From positions 1 through 64,000 of the forward strand of contig JBEKLU010000012.1 in NCBI GenBank assembly GCA_050010035.1: a stretch of DNA of 64,000 nt, in the 5' to 3' direction. The notes under the pieces are model-generated. The model searched no databases, had not been told where the DNA came from, and was given only the letters and a program-made list of their open reading frames with translations. The position numbers were made by a program, and so were the translations under genes. Of this stretch, positions 7,602 through 16,639 are shown in pieces. The stretch is from Roseiarcus sp050010035 (GTDB taxonomy: Bacteria; Pseudomonadota; Alphaproteobacteria; Rhizobiales; Beijerinckiaceae). The stretch's first letter is position 1; every line of letters starts with the position of its first letter.

Positions 7602-8786
7602 ATGGTGGCGGGATCGTCAAGGATCGCCAGAGGCGCGGTTTCCCTTATTGCCGGCGCGTTGATCTTGAGCGCCGGCGTCGTCCTCGATCAACCCGTCGCG
7701 CTGGCGGGCAACCCGTTCGGCGGCATCATCGGCGGGTTTCTCGGCGGGGCCGCGCCCTACCGCTATCGCGCCCCGGCGGCGCCGCGCCGGTACAACAACG
7801 GCCCGGCGCCGCAGGGCACGCCGCAAACCGCCGACACGCCGTCCCCCGCCGACTCCACCCGCGCTCTCGCGTCGCTGGCGCCGCCGCCGACGCAGCAACA
7901 GCAGGCGATATTGAAATCGATTGTCGCCAACCAGTCGCTCGGCGCGGTGGGCGAGTGGGACGATCTGGCGCAGATCGGCAAGGCCGACCAGGAAGCCGCA
8001 CGCGATTACACCGGCATCGTCGAGAAGTTGATCGAGGACATCAAGAGAAGGCAGACCTCCGGCAATGCGGCCAAGGAGGGCGACATCACCGAGCACGCGA
8101 TTCTCGAATCGCTCGCCGCCTCGATTCGCGAGGCCGATTTGCAGAAGTTCGAGACGTTCCTGGGCGAGAACTGGTCGCCCGAGCGTCTGCGGGTGATGAT
8201 TCTCGAACGCGTCAACAACGAAATCGGCACCCTGTTCGAGGGCACCAATCACGGCGCGGTGATGATGAGCGACCTCGATCAGATGATCAAGAAGGCCGGT
8301 CGCAACGTCTATTCGCGCCTGTTCGAGACTTCGGAGCTGCTCGCCTCCAATCGCGGATCGACGCTGTTCGTTCAGCGGCTCTACCAGACGCACGGCGATC
8401 TGGTGAACGGCGACGTGCGCGAGAGCGCCGAGCAATTGCTGTCGCAAGCCTCGACGGCCGGCGTCGCCCCCTTGGAGCCGTTGCTGCGCCGCGACCCCAA
8501 CGCTTTCGCTCTGCGCTACCGCGCGCAACGCATCATCTACGATTGCCTTTCGGATAACGTGGAGGCGATCAGCTCCAGCGAGTCCGGCATGGCCACCGCG
8601 GCGGAAATCGCCAAGCGCGTAGCCGACGTCGGTCAGCAGCAATGCTCGAAATGGGTCGATGCGCAATTGAAAGGCCCCGACGGCAAGTTGAAGCCGCAGG
8701 ACCCGTTGCCGTTGCGCGTCATCTGGACCGCCGAAGGCCCGAAGGACGATCCCTCGATGTACGGGCGCGCCTCCGATCAGCTCTAG
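7602..8786 (+). CDS. Secreted protein of unknown function
   Basis: Protein of 394 residues that I do not recognise. ATG 7602 has a good Shine-Dalgarno (GGGAGAG) and is followed by a signal peptide or anchor (AVSLIAGALILSAGVV). Next come a Gly-rich patch (GGIIGGFLGG) and a Pro/Ala-rich linker to about residue 90, then a mainly alpha-helical, charged domain to the end (IVEKLIEDIKRR, ILERVNNEIGTLF, ASTAGVAPLEPLLRRDP). Only two cysteines, both C-terminal, are present in the mature part, which would allow one disulfide. It lies 83 bases downstream of the caspase gene on the same strand, so it may belong to that system, although it seems to have its own promoter. Confidence 0.8.
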   Translation: MVAGSSRIARGAVSLIAGALILSAGVVLDQPVALAGNPFGGIIGGFLGGAAPYRYRAPAAPRRYNNGPAPQGTPQTADTPSPADSTRALASLAPPPTQQQQAILKSIVANQSLGAVGEWDDLAQIGKADQEAARDYTGIVEKLIEDIKRRQTSGNAAKEGDITEHAILESLAASIREADLQKFETFLGENWSPERLRVMILERVNNEIGTLFEGTNHGAVMMSDLDQMIKKAGRNVYSRLFETSELLASNRGSTLFVQRLYQTHGDLVNGDVRESAEQLLSQASTAGVAPLEPLLRRDPNAFALRYRAQRIIYDCLSDNVEAISSSESGMATAAEIAKRVADVGQQQCSKWVDAQLKGPDGKLKPQDPLPLRVIWTAEGPKDDPSMYGRASDQL

Positions 8787-8801
8787 GCGGCCGCGTCGGC
8801 G

Positions 8802-9821
8802 CTATTCCTTGCCCGCCACGCCCGCCTCGGCGAACGTCGCCATGCCGTTGTGGCAGGCGACGGCCACTTTGACGATGCCGACCGCGAGCGCCGCGCCCGA
8901 GCCTTCGCCCAGGCGCATGCCGAGATCGATGAGCGGCGCCTTGCCGAGGCGCTTCAAGACTTCGGCGTGGGCGCTCTCGGCCGAGACGTGGGCGGCCAGG
9001 CAATGGTCGAGCGCGCTGGCGTCGAGCGCGTTGAGGACCGCCGCGGCGGAGCAGACGACGAAGCCGTCGAGCAGCACCGGCACGCGCTGGATGCGCGCCG
9101 CCAGGATCGCGCCCGCCATCGCGGCGATTTCGCGCCCGCCGAGACGGCGCAGGACCTCCAGAGGATCGCCCAAGGCTTCGCGGTGGCGCGCCACCGCTGC
9201 GCGGACGGCGTCAGCCTTGCGCTCGAGCCCGGCGTCGTCGACCCCCGTGCCGCGTCCGACCCAATCCTCCGCCTTGCCGCCGTAGAGCGCGTGGTAGATC
9301 GCGGCGGCGACGGTGGTGTTGCCGATGCCCATTTCGCCCAGGCCCAGCAGATCGGGCTGCGAGGCGAGCGCCTCCATGCCGAAGGCCATCGTCGCCGCGC
9401 AGGCCTTTTCGTCGAGCGCCGGCTCTTGCGTGATGTCGCCGGTCGGCTGCTCGAGCGCGAGCTCGAACACTTTCAGCGAAATATCGAAGGTCTTGCAGAT
9501 CTGATTGATCGCCGCGCCGCCGCCGGAGAAATTGGCCACCATCGCCTGCGTCACCGATTGCGGAAACGGCGAAACGCCGTGGGCGACGACGCCGTGGTTG
9601 CCGGCGAAGACCGCGATGAGCGGCGCGTCGACATGGGGGCGCGGCGCGCCCTGCCAGGCGGCGAGCCATTCGGCGATCTCCTCGAGGCGCCCGAGCGAAC
9701 CCGCCGGCTTGGTCAATTGCGCCTGCCGCTCGCGCGCCGCCGCCGCCGCCGCGGCGTCCGCCTCCGGCATGGCGCGCAACAGCGCGCGAATGTCGTCGAA
9801 AGGTCGGATCGGGACGTTCAT
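8802..9821 (-). CDS. cobT: Nicotinate-nucleotide-dimethylbenzimidazole phosphoribosyltransferase
   Basis: Transfers phosphoribose from nicotinate mononucleotide to 5,6-dimethylbenzimidazole, making alpha-ribazole phosphate for the lower ligand of cobalamin. The 339 residues are near the family length. Recognisable blocks are TKPAGSLGRLEEIAEWLA, FAGNHGVVAHGVSPFPQ, GEMGIGNTTVAAAI, a catalytic-region LLDGFV and a C-terminal RLGEGSGAALA. The ATG at 9821 is set by GGAGAG upstream and by MNVPIRPF matching a normal N-terminus; the frame stays open further upstream without homology. It converges on the secreted-protein gene with a 15-base gap. No other cobalamin gene or B12 riboswitch is visible nearby, so cob genes are scattered here. 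Confidence 0.95.
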   Translation of the reverse strand: MNVPIRPFDDIRALLRAMPEADAAAAAAARERQAQLTKPAGSLGRLEEIAEWLAAWQGAPRPHVDAPLIAVFAGNHGVVAHGVSPFPQSVTQAMVANFSGGGAAINQICKTFDISLKVFELALEQPTGDITQEPALDEKACAATMAFGMEALASQPDLLGLGEMGIGNTTVAAAIYHALYGGKAEDWVGRGTGVDDAGLERKADAVRAAVARHREALGDPLEVLRRLGGREIAAMAGAILAARIQRVPVLLDGFVVCSAAAVLNALDASALDHCLAAHVSAESAHAEVLKRLGKAPLIDLGMRLGEGSGAALAVGIVKVAVACHNGMATFAEAGVAGKE

Positions 9822-9895
9822 GGGCCGCTCTCCTGGATCGAAGTCGCGCCTGCTATAATGCAAAACCGCGCGAGCGAAAACGCCGTTCGCTCGGT

Positions 9896-10786
9896 CTATT
9901 GCGCGGCGGCGCGGCGACGAAGGCGCGGGCGAAAGATCACGACGTTGCCGATCAGGATCAGCGGCGCGCCGACCAAGGCCCAACGATTCCATTGATAGCC
10001 TTCCAGGCTCGAAGACATCGCCAGTGCGATGACCGGCGACAGCACGGTCGTGTAGGCGGCGCGCTCGGGCCCGATGCGCGACACCAGGCCGAGATAGACG
10101 AGGAACCCCAGCACGGAGCCGATCGCCGAGAGGTAGAGCAGCGCGCCGAGGTAGGCGACGCTCATCGTCGGCGCGAAGGAAAGGCCGCGCGCCGCCGCCG
10201 TCGCCGCCAGGATCGCCGCGCCCCAGCTCATCGCGCGCGCGATCGCGTTGGGCAGATCCGCCGCGGCGCGGATCGCGGGTCGCGAAGCCAGATTGCCCAG
10301 GGAAAAGCAATAGGTCCCGGCGAGCGCCAGGCCGAGGCCGACCGCCGCTTGGCTCGCCCCCGCTGTCGCCGCCAACTCGTCGGCGAACAGGCACGCGACG
10401 CCGAGCGCGCCGATCAGCGCGCCCACGACCACGCGAGGAGTGGGGCGAATGCCGCGAAACAGCCACTGGTTGGCGACGTTGAACGCCGAGGCCATGGCGA
10501 ACACCACCGACACGACGCCGCTCGCGACGAAACGTTCGGCGTTGTAAAAGCACAGGAAATTGCCGCTGAAGAGCACGAGGCCGAGCGCCGCGAACCAGAC
10601 GTGCCCGCGCAGCGGCGCGCGGCGCAGCCGCCCCGTCGCCGCCAGTCCCGCCCACAGAATCGCTGCGGCGAGGAAGAAGCGCCAGAAAATGGAGACTTCC
10701 GCCGGCGTGGCGCCCAGTTGCAGCTTGATCGCGTACCAAGTCAGCCCCCAGACGGCGACGACAAATCCGAACAGCAGGGCATTCAT
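9896..10786 (-). CDS. EamA/DMT-family inner-membrane transporter
   Basis: Protein of 296 residues with about ten hydrophobic helices in two five-helix repeats, the drug/metabolite transporter arrangement. The first begins LLFGFVVAVWGLTWYAIKLQ, and the second EamA repeat carries YLSAIGSVLGFLVYLGLVSR and PVIALAMSSSLEGY. ATG 10786 is chosen over an upstream in-frame start because the intervening residues are Arg/Pro-rich and non-hydrophobic, and GGAGACC precedes it. The substrate cannot be inferred; family members export amino acids, metabolites or drugs. It lies between cobT and a hybrid kinase on the same strand with gaps of 74 and 178 bases. Confidence 0.88.
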   Translation of the reverse strand: MNALLFGFVVAVWGLTWYAIKLQLGATPAEVSIFWRFFLAAAILWAGLAATGRLRRAPLRGHVWFAALGLVLFSGNFLCFYNAERFVASGVVSVVFAMASAFNVANQWLFRGIRPTPRVVVGALIGALGVACLFADELAATAGASQAAVGLGLALAGTYCFSLGNLASRPAIRAAADLPNAIARAMSWGAAILAATAAARGLSFAPTMSVAYLGALLYLSAIGSVLGFLVYLGLVSRIGPERAAYTTVLSPVIALAMSSSLEGYQWNRWALVGAPLILIGNVVIFRPRLRRRAAAQ

Positions 10787-10964
10787 CCGAGGTCTCCGCC
10801 GGGGCGCCGGCGCTTCCTGGCACGGTCGGCGCGGCGCGTCTTGCGCGGCGTATCGTCTTCGTCGGGTTTTGCGCATTTTTCTTTGCGCGACGCTCGCCGG
10901 CGGCGTCGGCGGGCGGAGCGGCTTTTCGCCGTGCTTTCGCCAGTCGGCCGGCGCGAAGCCGGCG

Positions 10965-13900
10965 CTATTCGGCCGCCGCGCGCAGCGCCAGGCAGCGCGT
11001 CAGCAGCGCCCGCAAGGGGGCGGGCTTGAGCGGCTTGTTGAGCAGGGCGACGTCGGCGCGCGTCGCGGCTTCGCGCACCTCCTGGCTGCGGTCGGCGGTC
11101 GCCAGAATCGACGCCACGGGAAGGCCGACGCGTTGGCGCAGCACGGCGATGGCAGCGAGCCCGTCGCCTTCGTCCAAATGGTAGTCGGCGACGATCGCGT
11201 CCGGCGCGCCGTCGAGAGCCGCCAGCGCCTCCAGCGCCTCGTCGAGAGAACGCGCGGTGGCGACGCGGCATCCCCATTTGCCCAGCAGCACGCGCATGCT
11301 GTCGAGCACGCGCGGCTCGTTGTCGATCGCCAGGACGCGCAGGCCGCTCAGCGATTCTCCCGCCAGCGCTCGCTCCGGCGCTGGCGCGTCGGCGCCGACG
11401 GCGGCGCTCGCCGCGCCGCGCGGCGCGACGACCGCGAACACCGAACCAGCGCCGTGGTTCGAGCGCAGCTTCACGGCGTGGCCGAGGACCCGCCCCAGCC
11501 GCTCGACGATCGACAGGCCGAGGCCGAGGCCGCGCGCCGCCCGCGCCCCTTGTTCGAGACGCAGAAACTCCTCGAAGACCTGACGCTGCTTGTCGGCGGG
11601 AATGCCGAGCCCGGTGTCCCAGACCTCGATCCGCACCGCGCCGTCGGCGCGCCGGCAGCCGATGAGCACGCGCCCCTTCGGCGTGTACTTGAGCGCGTTG
11701 GAGACGAGATTCTCCAGCAGCCGACGCATCATCCGGCGGTCGGAGCGCACGCTGAGCGACGATGCGACGAAGCGCAGCCCCAACCCCTTGGCGCGAGCCG
11801 TCGGCGCGAACTCGATTTCGAGCTGACGGAAGATATCGCTGACGCGAATGTCGACGATCTCGGGGCGCGTCGCGCCGGCGTCGAGACGGGAAATGTCGAG
11901 CAGGGCCCCCAGGATTTCCTCGACCGCCTCGAGCGAGGCGTCGACATTGCGCGCCAGCGCGACGCGCTCCTCCGCGCCGGCTTCGGCCGCGCTTTCGGTC
12001 AGCGAGCTCGCATAGAGCCGCGCCGCGCTGAGCGGCTGGAGAATGTCGTGCCCGGCCGCGGCGAGAAAGCGCGTCTTGGACAGATTGGCCTCCTCGGCCG
12101 CGGTCTTGGCGCGCGCCAGCGCCTCGTTGAGACGTTCGAGTTCGGCGGTGCGCGCCTGCACCCGCCGCTCCAGCCGCTCGTTGGCCGCGGCGAGATCCTC
12201 TTCGGCGAGCACGGTCTGCGTCACGTCGGTGTAGGTCGTGACGATGCCGCCGTCGGGCAGTCGCGCCGAGCGGACTTCGATCACGCGCTGGGAGGGGTAG
12301 AGGCGCAGGCGCAACGGCTCGTCGTTGTTGAGCAGGCTCTCGATGCGCTCGGCGACGAAGTCGTCGGAAGAGCCTAGCCCGTACGCGCCGCGCGCGGCGT
12401 TGAAGCGCACGATCTCGTCGAGCCCGACGCCGAGCCTGAGCATCGAGGGCGGCAGCTCGAACAGGTCGGCGAACTCGCGGTTCCAGGCGGTCAGGGCGAG
12501 ATTGTTGTCGAAGACCGTGATGCCCTGGCGCGCATGGTCGAGCGCATGCTGCAACTGATCGCGGCTCGACTGGATCGCCGCCGAGGCGTCGTCGAGCAGT
12601 TTTAGCGCCGACTTGCCCGACATCGCGCGCCGGCGCAGCAGCAGCGACAACACAAGCCGCGACGTCGACGCGCCGATCGCCGGCGACAGCAGGTGCTCGG
12701 CGTGGCGGATGAGATGGGCGTCCGCCTCGTCGCTGGCGGAAAGATAGAGCCCGCGCTCGCTCATGAAGGACTCGAACGCGCGCCGGGTGCGCGCCGCGCC
12801 GAGATAGCGCGCGACCGTCGCTTCCAGTTCGCCCATCGTCGCCGAGGCGCGCCAGAGCCGGAAGGCCTGCGGCTTGCCGTCCGGCGCGGCGGCGACGAAG
12901 GCGAGAGCCTGCATGCGCTCCAACGGCGTCGCCTTGCGCGTCAAGGAGACGAGAACGAAGGCCGCGATATTGGCGCCGAGCGACAGCGCGACGCCGCCGA
13001 CCAGCGGGTAGGCGGAAAACGCGACGAGCGAGGCGGGCCGAAGCCAGACGATGCCGAGCGGCCCGCCGGCGAGGAGGCCGGCGAGCGCCCCGTCGGCGTT
13101 GAGCGAAGGCAGAAACAGCACGTAAATCCAAACGAGCGAGCCGAGCACCATGCCCGCGACGGCGCCGCGCGCAGTGCCGCGCCGCCACATCAACCCGCCC
13201 AGGAACGCCGGCGCGATCTGCGCGATCGCCGCGAAGGACAGAAGGCCGATCGAGGCGAGCCCGGCGCTGTTGGCCAATTGCGCGTAGAGAAAGCCGAAGA
13301 CCAGAACGCCGAGGATCGCCGCGCGACGCACCAGCAGCACGCGCGCGCCGATTTCGCCGGCGGCCGCCGCGTCGACTTGGCCGGCGCGCCGACGCAAGAG
13401 GATCGGCATGACAAGATCGTTGGAGACCGTGATCGCCAGCGCGACGCTGTCGACCACGACCATGCCGGTCGCGGCGGAGAGGCCGCCGAGCATCGTCATC
13501 AGCGCGACGCCGCGCGCGCCGGCGGCGAGCGGCAGGGCGAGAACCGTCAGGTCGCGGTCGATCGCGCCGTCGCCGAAGGTCGCGAGACCCGCGATCGCCA
13601 GCGGCGCGACGAACAGGTTGATCAGCACGAGGTAGACGGGAAACAGCCAGGCCGCGGCGAGGATGTCGCGCGGGTTGCGATTCTCGACGATGCTGACGTG
13701 GAACTGGCGCGGCAGCAAGAGGATCGCCGAGGCCGAGAGCAGCGTCGTGGTCAGCCAATTGGCGGGATCGGGAGGCGACTGGATCACCGCGCCGATGCGC
13801 GCGTGGGTCTCGGCGACGCGCGTCAGTTCGCCGAGGCCCCCCGAAAGACCCCAGACGACGAAGGCGCCGACGGCGAGAAAGGCCACCAGCTTGACGATCG

Positions 13901-14501
13901 ATTCGACCGCGATGGCGAGGATCAGCCCGTCCTGATGCTCGGTCGGATCGATGCGGCGCGTGCCGAACGCCATGGCGAAGGCCGCCAGCAGCAAGGTCAC
14001 CGCGAGATAGAAGGTCGTGGACGGCGCGCCGGGCGTCAGTCGGCCATGCTCGAACGAATCGACGACCATGAGTATGGTCTGCGTGATCGCCTTGAGCTGC
14101 AGCGCGATGTAGGGCGCGGAGGCCATCAGCGCGATGAGCGCGGCGAGCGCCGCCACCGCCTGCGACTTGCCGTAGCGCGCCGAGACGAAGTCGGCGACCG
14201 TCGTCAGGTTCTGCGCGCGCGAAAGCGCGACGATGCGCGCCGTCAGCCGATGGCCGAAACCGATGACGAGGATCGGCCCGATGTAGATCGGCAGAAAATC
14301 CAGGCCGTGCGCCGAAGCGAGCCCGACCGAGCCGTAATAAGTCCAGGAGGTGCAGTAGACGGCGAGGCTGAGGGAATAGACGAGCGCCCGCCGCTTGCCG
14401 ACGACGAAGCCTCGCCCGCCGTGATCGCCCCACCAGGCGACCGCGAACAGGAAGCAGACGTAGCCGATCGACGCGACGAAGACTGTGGTGCCGTTCAGCA
14501 T
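10965..14501 (-). CDS. Hybrid sensor histidine kinase/response regulator with N-terminal SSS transporter domain
   Basis: Protein of 1178 residues. The first 500 or so residues form a sodium:solute symporter-like membrane domain of about 13 helices (YSLSLAVYCTSWTYYGSVG, ALMTMLGGLSAATGMVVVDS). Next come a PAS-like region (ITVFDNNLALTAWNREFADL), a coiled coil and a HisKA box FLAAAGHDILQPLSAARL with the phospho-accepting His near 818. A HATPase domain has LVSNALKYTPKG, DTGLGIP and GLGLGLSIV, and the C-terminal receiver carries Asp1106 in IVADYHLDEGDG. This matches the CbrA / NahK-ErcS type of kinase, where the transporter domain senses or moves a nutrient. No cognate DNA-binding regulator is adjacent, so the output partner is unknown. 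Confidence 0.93.
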   Translation of the reverse strand: MLNGTTVFVASIGYVCFLFAVAWWGDHGGRGFVVGKRRALVYSLSLAVYCTSWTYYGSVGLASAHGLDFLPIYIGPILVIGFGHRLTARIVALSRAQNLTTVADFVSARYGKSQAVAALAALIALMASAPYIALQLKAITQTILMVVDSFEHGRLTPGAPSTTFYLAVTLLLAAFAMAFGTRRIDPTEHQDGLILAIAVESIVKLVAFLAVGAFVVWGLSGGLGELTRVAETHARIGAVIQSPPDPANWLTTTLLSASAILLLPRQFHVSIVENRNPRDILAAAWLFPVYLVLINLFVAPLAIAGLATFGDGAIDRDLTVLALPLAAGARGVALMTMLGGLSAATGMVVVDSVALAITVSNDLVMPILLRRRAGQVDAAAAGEIGARVLLVRRAAILGVLVFGFLYAQLANSAGLASIGLLSFAAIAQIAPAFLGGLMWRRGTARGAVAGMVLGSLVWIYVLFLPSLNADGALAGLLAGGPLGIVWLRPASLVAFSAYPLVGGVALSLGANIAAFVLVSLTRKATPLERMQALAFVAAAPDGKPQAFRLWRASATMGELEATVARYLGAARTRRAFESFMSERGLYLSASDEADAHLIRHAEHLLSPAIGASTSRLVLSLLLRRRAMSGKSALKLLDDASAAIQSSRDQLQHALDHARQGITVFDNNLALTAWNREFADLFELPPSMLRLGVGLDEIVRFNAARGAYGLGSSDDFVAERIESLLNNDEPLRLRLYPSQRVIEVRSARLPDGGIVTTYTDVTQTVLAEEDLAAANERLERRVQARTAELERLNEALARAKTAAEEANLSKTRFLAAAGHDILQPLSAARLYASSLTESAAEAGAEERVALARNVDASLEAVEEILGALLDISRLDAGATRPEIVDIRVSDIFRQLEIEFAPTARAKGLGLRFVASSLSVRSDRRMMRRLLENLVSNALKYTPKGRVLIGCRRADGAVRIEVWDTGLGIPADKQRQVFEEFLRLEQGARAARGLGLGLSIVERLGRVLGHAVKLRSNHGAGSVFAVVAPRGAASAAVGADAPAPERALAGESLSGLRVLAIDNEPRVLDSMRVLLGKWGCRVATARSLDEALEALAALDGAPDAIVADYHLDEGDGLAAIAVLRQRVGLPVASILATADRSQEVREAATRADVALLNKPLKPAPLRALLTRCLALRAAAE

Positions 14502-14665
14502 GGCGCGGCGTCGCGGGGCGGGATGGCGGGCGGCATGAAAATAGTCTAGTGCGAAGCGCGGCTTACGTCACGCGGGCCGGAAAGGTCGCCGGCGCTTTCG
14601 AAAAGGGGGCCCCCATTGCGCTCGTCTCGCGTCCTCATGCTCGCCTGCGCGCCGGCCTCAGCCCC

Positions 14666-15652
14666 ATGAACAATCTCATCACCGACGTGCCCGGCGTGCG
14701 CGTCGGCGGCGCGCAGGACGCTCGTCTGGCGTCCGGCGTCAGCGTCGTCCTCTTCGACCAGCCGGCGTGCGCGGGCATGGCGACGCCGGGCGGGGCGCCG
14801 GCGCTGCGCGACGGCGCGCTGCTCGCCCCCGAGATGACGGTTCCGCGCGTCGACGGCTTCGCGCTGTCCGGCGGCTCGGCCTTCGGCCTCGACGCGGCGG
14901 GCGGCGCGATGGCCTGGCTGGCGGCCGAGGGGCGGGGGCTCGCCGTGGGCGCCGTGCGCGTGCCGATCGTTCCCGGCGCGTCGTTGTTCGATCTCGACAA
15001 CGGCGGCGACAAGGCCTGGGGCCGCCGCGCGCCCTACGGCGACCTCGGCTTTGCGGCGGCGGCGAGCGCCGGACTGGACTTTGAGCTGGGGACGGCGGGC
15101 GCCGGCTACGGGGCGACGACCTACGATCTCAAAGGGGGCCTGGGCTCGGCGAGCGCCGTGACCTCGCGCGGCTTCATCGTCGGCGCGCTCGCCGCGGTCA
15201 ATGCGGTCGGGCGCGCCACGCGCGGGAGCGCTCCGCATTTCTGGGCCGCGCCCTACGAGCGCGGCGCCGAATTCGGCGGGCTCGGCGTCGGCGCGCCCGC
15301 CGCCGACGCGCTGACGCTGGCGCTCAAGCGCGATGAACCCGCCAACACGACGCTCGTGGTCGTCGCCACCGACGCCCCCTTGGGCAAAGCCGAGGCGACG
15401 CGGGTCGCGATCATGGCCTCGGCCGGCTTCGCCCTGGCGCTGCGCCCGGCGCACGCGCCGGCGGACGGCGACATCGTCTTCGCCGCCTCGACGGCGCGCG
15501 CGGCCCTCACGCCGACCTTGCGCGATCTCACCGAGATCGGCACGCTCGCCGCCGAATGCGTCGCGCGGGCGATCGCCCGCGGCGTCTACGAGGCGACGCC
15601 GCTGCCCTTCGCCGGCGCGCTGCCGAGCTGGCGCAAACGTTACGGGAGATGA
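14666..15652 (+). CDS. P1-family N-terminal-nucleophile aminopeptidase/amidase (DmpA/NylC type)
   Basis: Self-processing Ntn-type hydrolase of 328 residues from ATG 14666 (MNNLITDVPGVRVGG, the usual family N-terminus); an earlier in-frame start at 14549 would add 39 residues without homology. The block LSGGSAFGLDAAGG is characteristic. The stretch PANTTLVVVATDA contains the Asn/Thr junction at which NylC-like proteins cleave themselves to expose the catalytic Thr. Members hydrolyse D-amino-peptides, beta-peptides or nylon oligomers; the substrate here is unknown. It is divergent from the hybrid kinase and followed by the tandem secreted paralogues. Confidence 0.9.
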   Translation: MNNLITDVPGVRVGGAQDARLASGVSVVLFDQPACAGMATPGGAPALRDGALLAPEMTVPRVDGFALSGGSAFGLDAAGGAMAWLAAEGRGLAVGAVRVPIVPGASLFDLDNGGDKAWGRRAPYGDLGFAAAASAGLDFELGTAGAGYGATTYDLKGGLGSASAVTSRGFIVGALAAVNAVGRATRGSAPHFWAAPYERGAEFGGLGVGAPAADALTLALKRDEPANTTLVVVATDAPLGKAEATRVAIMASAGFALALRPAHAPADGDIVFAASTARAALTPTLRDLTEIGTLAAECVARAIARGVYEATPLPFAGALPSWRKRYGR

Positions 15653-15661
15653 CGGGGCGCC

Positions 15662-15864
15662 GGACGCGCGGCAGTTGCCTCGGCGGCGCTTTTGCGGTCA
15701 ATGTCGTTTCATCGGCGCCGGGCCGTTTCGAGGCCGCCGGGGAGGAAGGAAATGACGAGGAGGAGCGGCTCTGCGCGGCTGATTGTCATGGCGTTCGCCG
15801 GTCTGCTCATCGCGGCCGAGGCTCGCGCCGACCCGATACCGAGCGGCTTGCGCGGAAAATCGCT
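15662..15864 (+). repeat. Leader repeat copy 1 (upstream region, RBS, signal-peptide codons)
   Basis: This segment recurs at 16437-16639 with a constant offset of 775 bases. From 15736 to 15864 the two copies agree at 128 of 129 positions by direct reading; upstream of 15736 they are clearly similar but less so. It covers the ribosome binding site and the first 38 or so codons of the first paralogue. Confidence 0.92.
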
Positions 15865-16321
15865 CGTATTGAACTGGAGCAGAACTTTTACGGTCTTCTC
15901 AGGCGGCGGCATGACCAATGCCGCGGCCGCCTCGGGCCAATTGCATACAGTCGCGAATTACCTGACCGTCAAAGTGTACGTGAGTCTTCAAGGACGTGTC
16001 TTTAGCTCACTTCGCCAGAAAGGCGGTCTCGACCACAACGCCGTTTCGGGAACGGGGAACAATGTTCTGAACTGGCAATTTGAGGGCGGCGCTCTCATCG
16101 CCGATCAGGCCTTTGTTCAAGGCGCAAGAAGGATAACCGTCAATTTTGGCGATGGGTTCGACACCTGTTCGCTCAATGTCATTTACGGGAAGCAAGACGG
16201 AACGGCGACGATAATCGTGAAAACCGATCAGGGCGGGGGAGAGGTCGAGGAAGACAACAACGTAATCGCCTCGACGAGCTGCTCGGTTCAGCAGGGCAAT
16301 ATCTTCGGCGACGCGAAATGA
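15752..16321 (+). CDS. Small secreted protein, tandem paralogue 1
   Basis: Protein of 189 residues of unknown function. ATG 15752 is fixed by the strong Shine-Dalgarno GGAGGAAGGA and by the signal peptide that follows (RRSGSARLIVMAFAGLLI, cut after EARA). The mature part looks beta-rich, with blocks GLRGKSLVLNWS, KVYVSLQGRVFSS, VSGTGNNVLNWQFEG, GARRITVNFGDGFDTCS and STSCSVQQGNIFGD. Two conserved cysteines (in FDTCS and STSCS) probably form a disulfide. The next two genes share all these blocks. I know no function for the family; a surface or periplasmic role is likely from the export signal. Confidence 0.85.
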   Translation: MTRRSGSARLIVMAFAGLLIAAEARADPIPSGLRGKSLVLNWSRTFTVFSGGGMTNAAAASGQLHTVANYLTVKVYVSLQGRVFSSLRQKGGLDHNAVSGTGNNVLNWQFEGGALIADQAFVQGARRITVNFGDGFDTCSLNVIYGKQDGTATIIVKTDQGGGEVEEDNNVIASTSCSVQQGNIFGDAK

Positions 16322-16436
16322 GGGATACGGCGGCGACGCCGTCCGCCTTGCAGCCGAGAAACGAGGCGCGGCTCGCCAAGGGGCGGACAACGCGCGTCGC
16401 GATCGGGCCTCGGGATCGGATCGTGACGTCGGCGCT

Positions 16437-16639
16437 GGACGCGCGGGAGTTGCCCCGGCGGCGCTATTGCGATCGATTTCGTTTCATCGGCGTCAGGCCG
16501 CGTCGAGGCGGCCGGGGAGGAAGGAAATGACGAGGAGGAGCGGCTCTGCGCGGCTGATTGTCATGGCGTTCGCCGGTCTGCTCATCGCGGCCGAGGCTCG
16601 CGCCGACCCGATGCCGAGCGGCTTGCGCGGAAAATCGCT
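16437..16639 (+). repeat. Leader repeat copy 2
   Basis: Second copy of the 15662-15864 repeat. The part 16511-16639 differs from copy 1 at a single base (A to G at 16613). It again covers the upstream region, RBS and signal-peptide codons, after which the two genes diverge strongly. Confidence 0.92.

Noticed and set aside
8787..9900. A cobalamin riboswitch near cobT
   Set aside because: The upstream gap of cobT is only about 75 bases and has no B12-box-like sequence.
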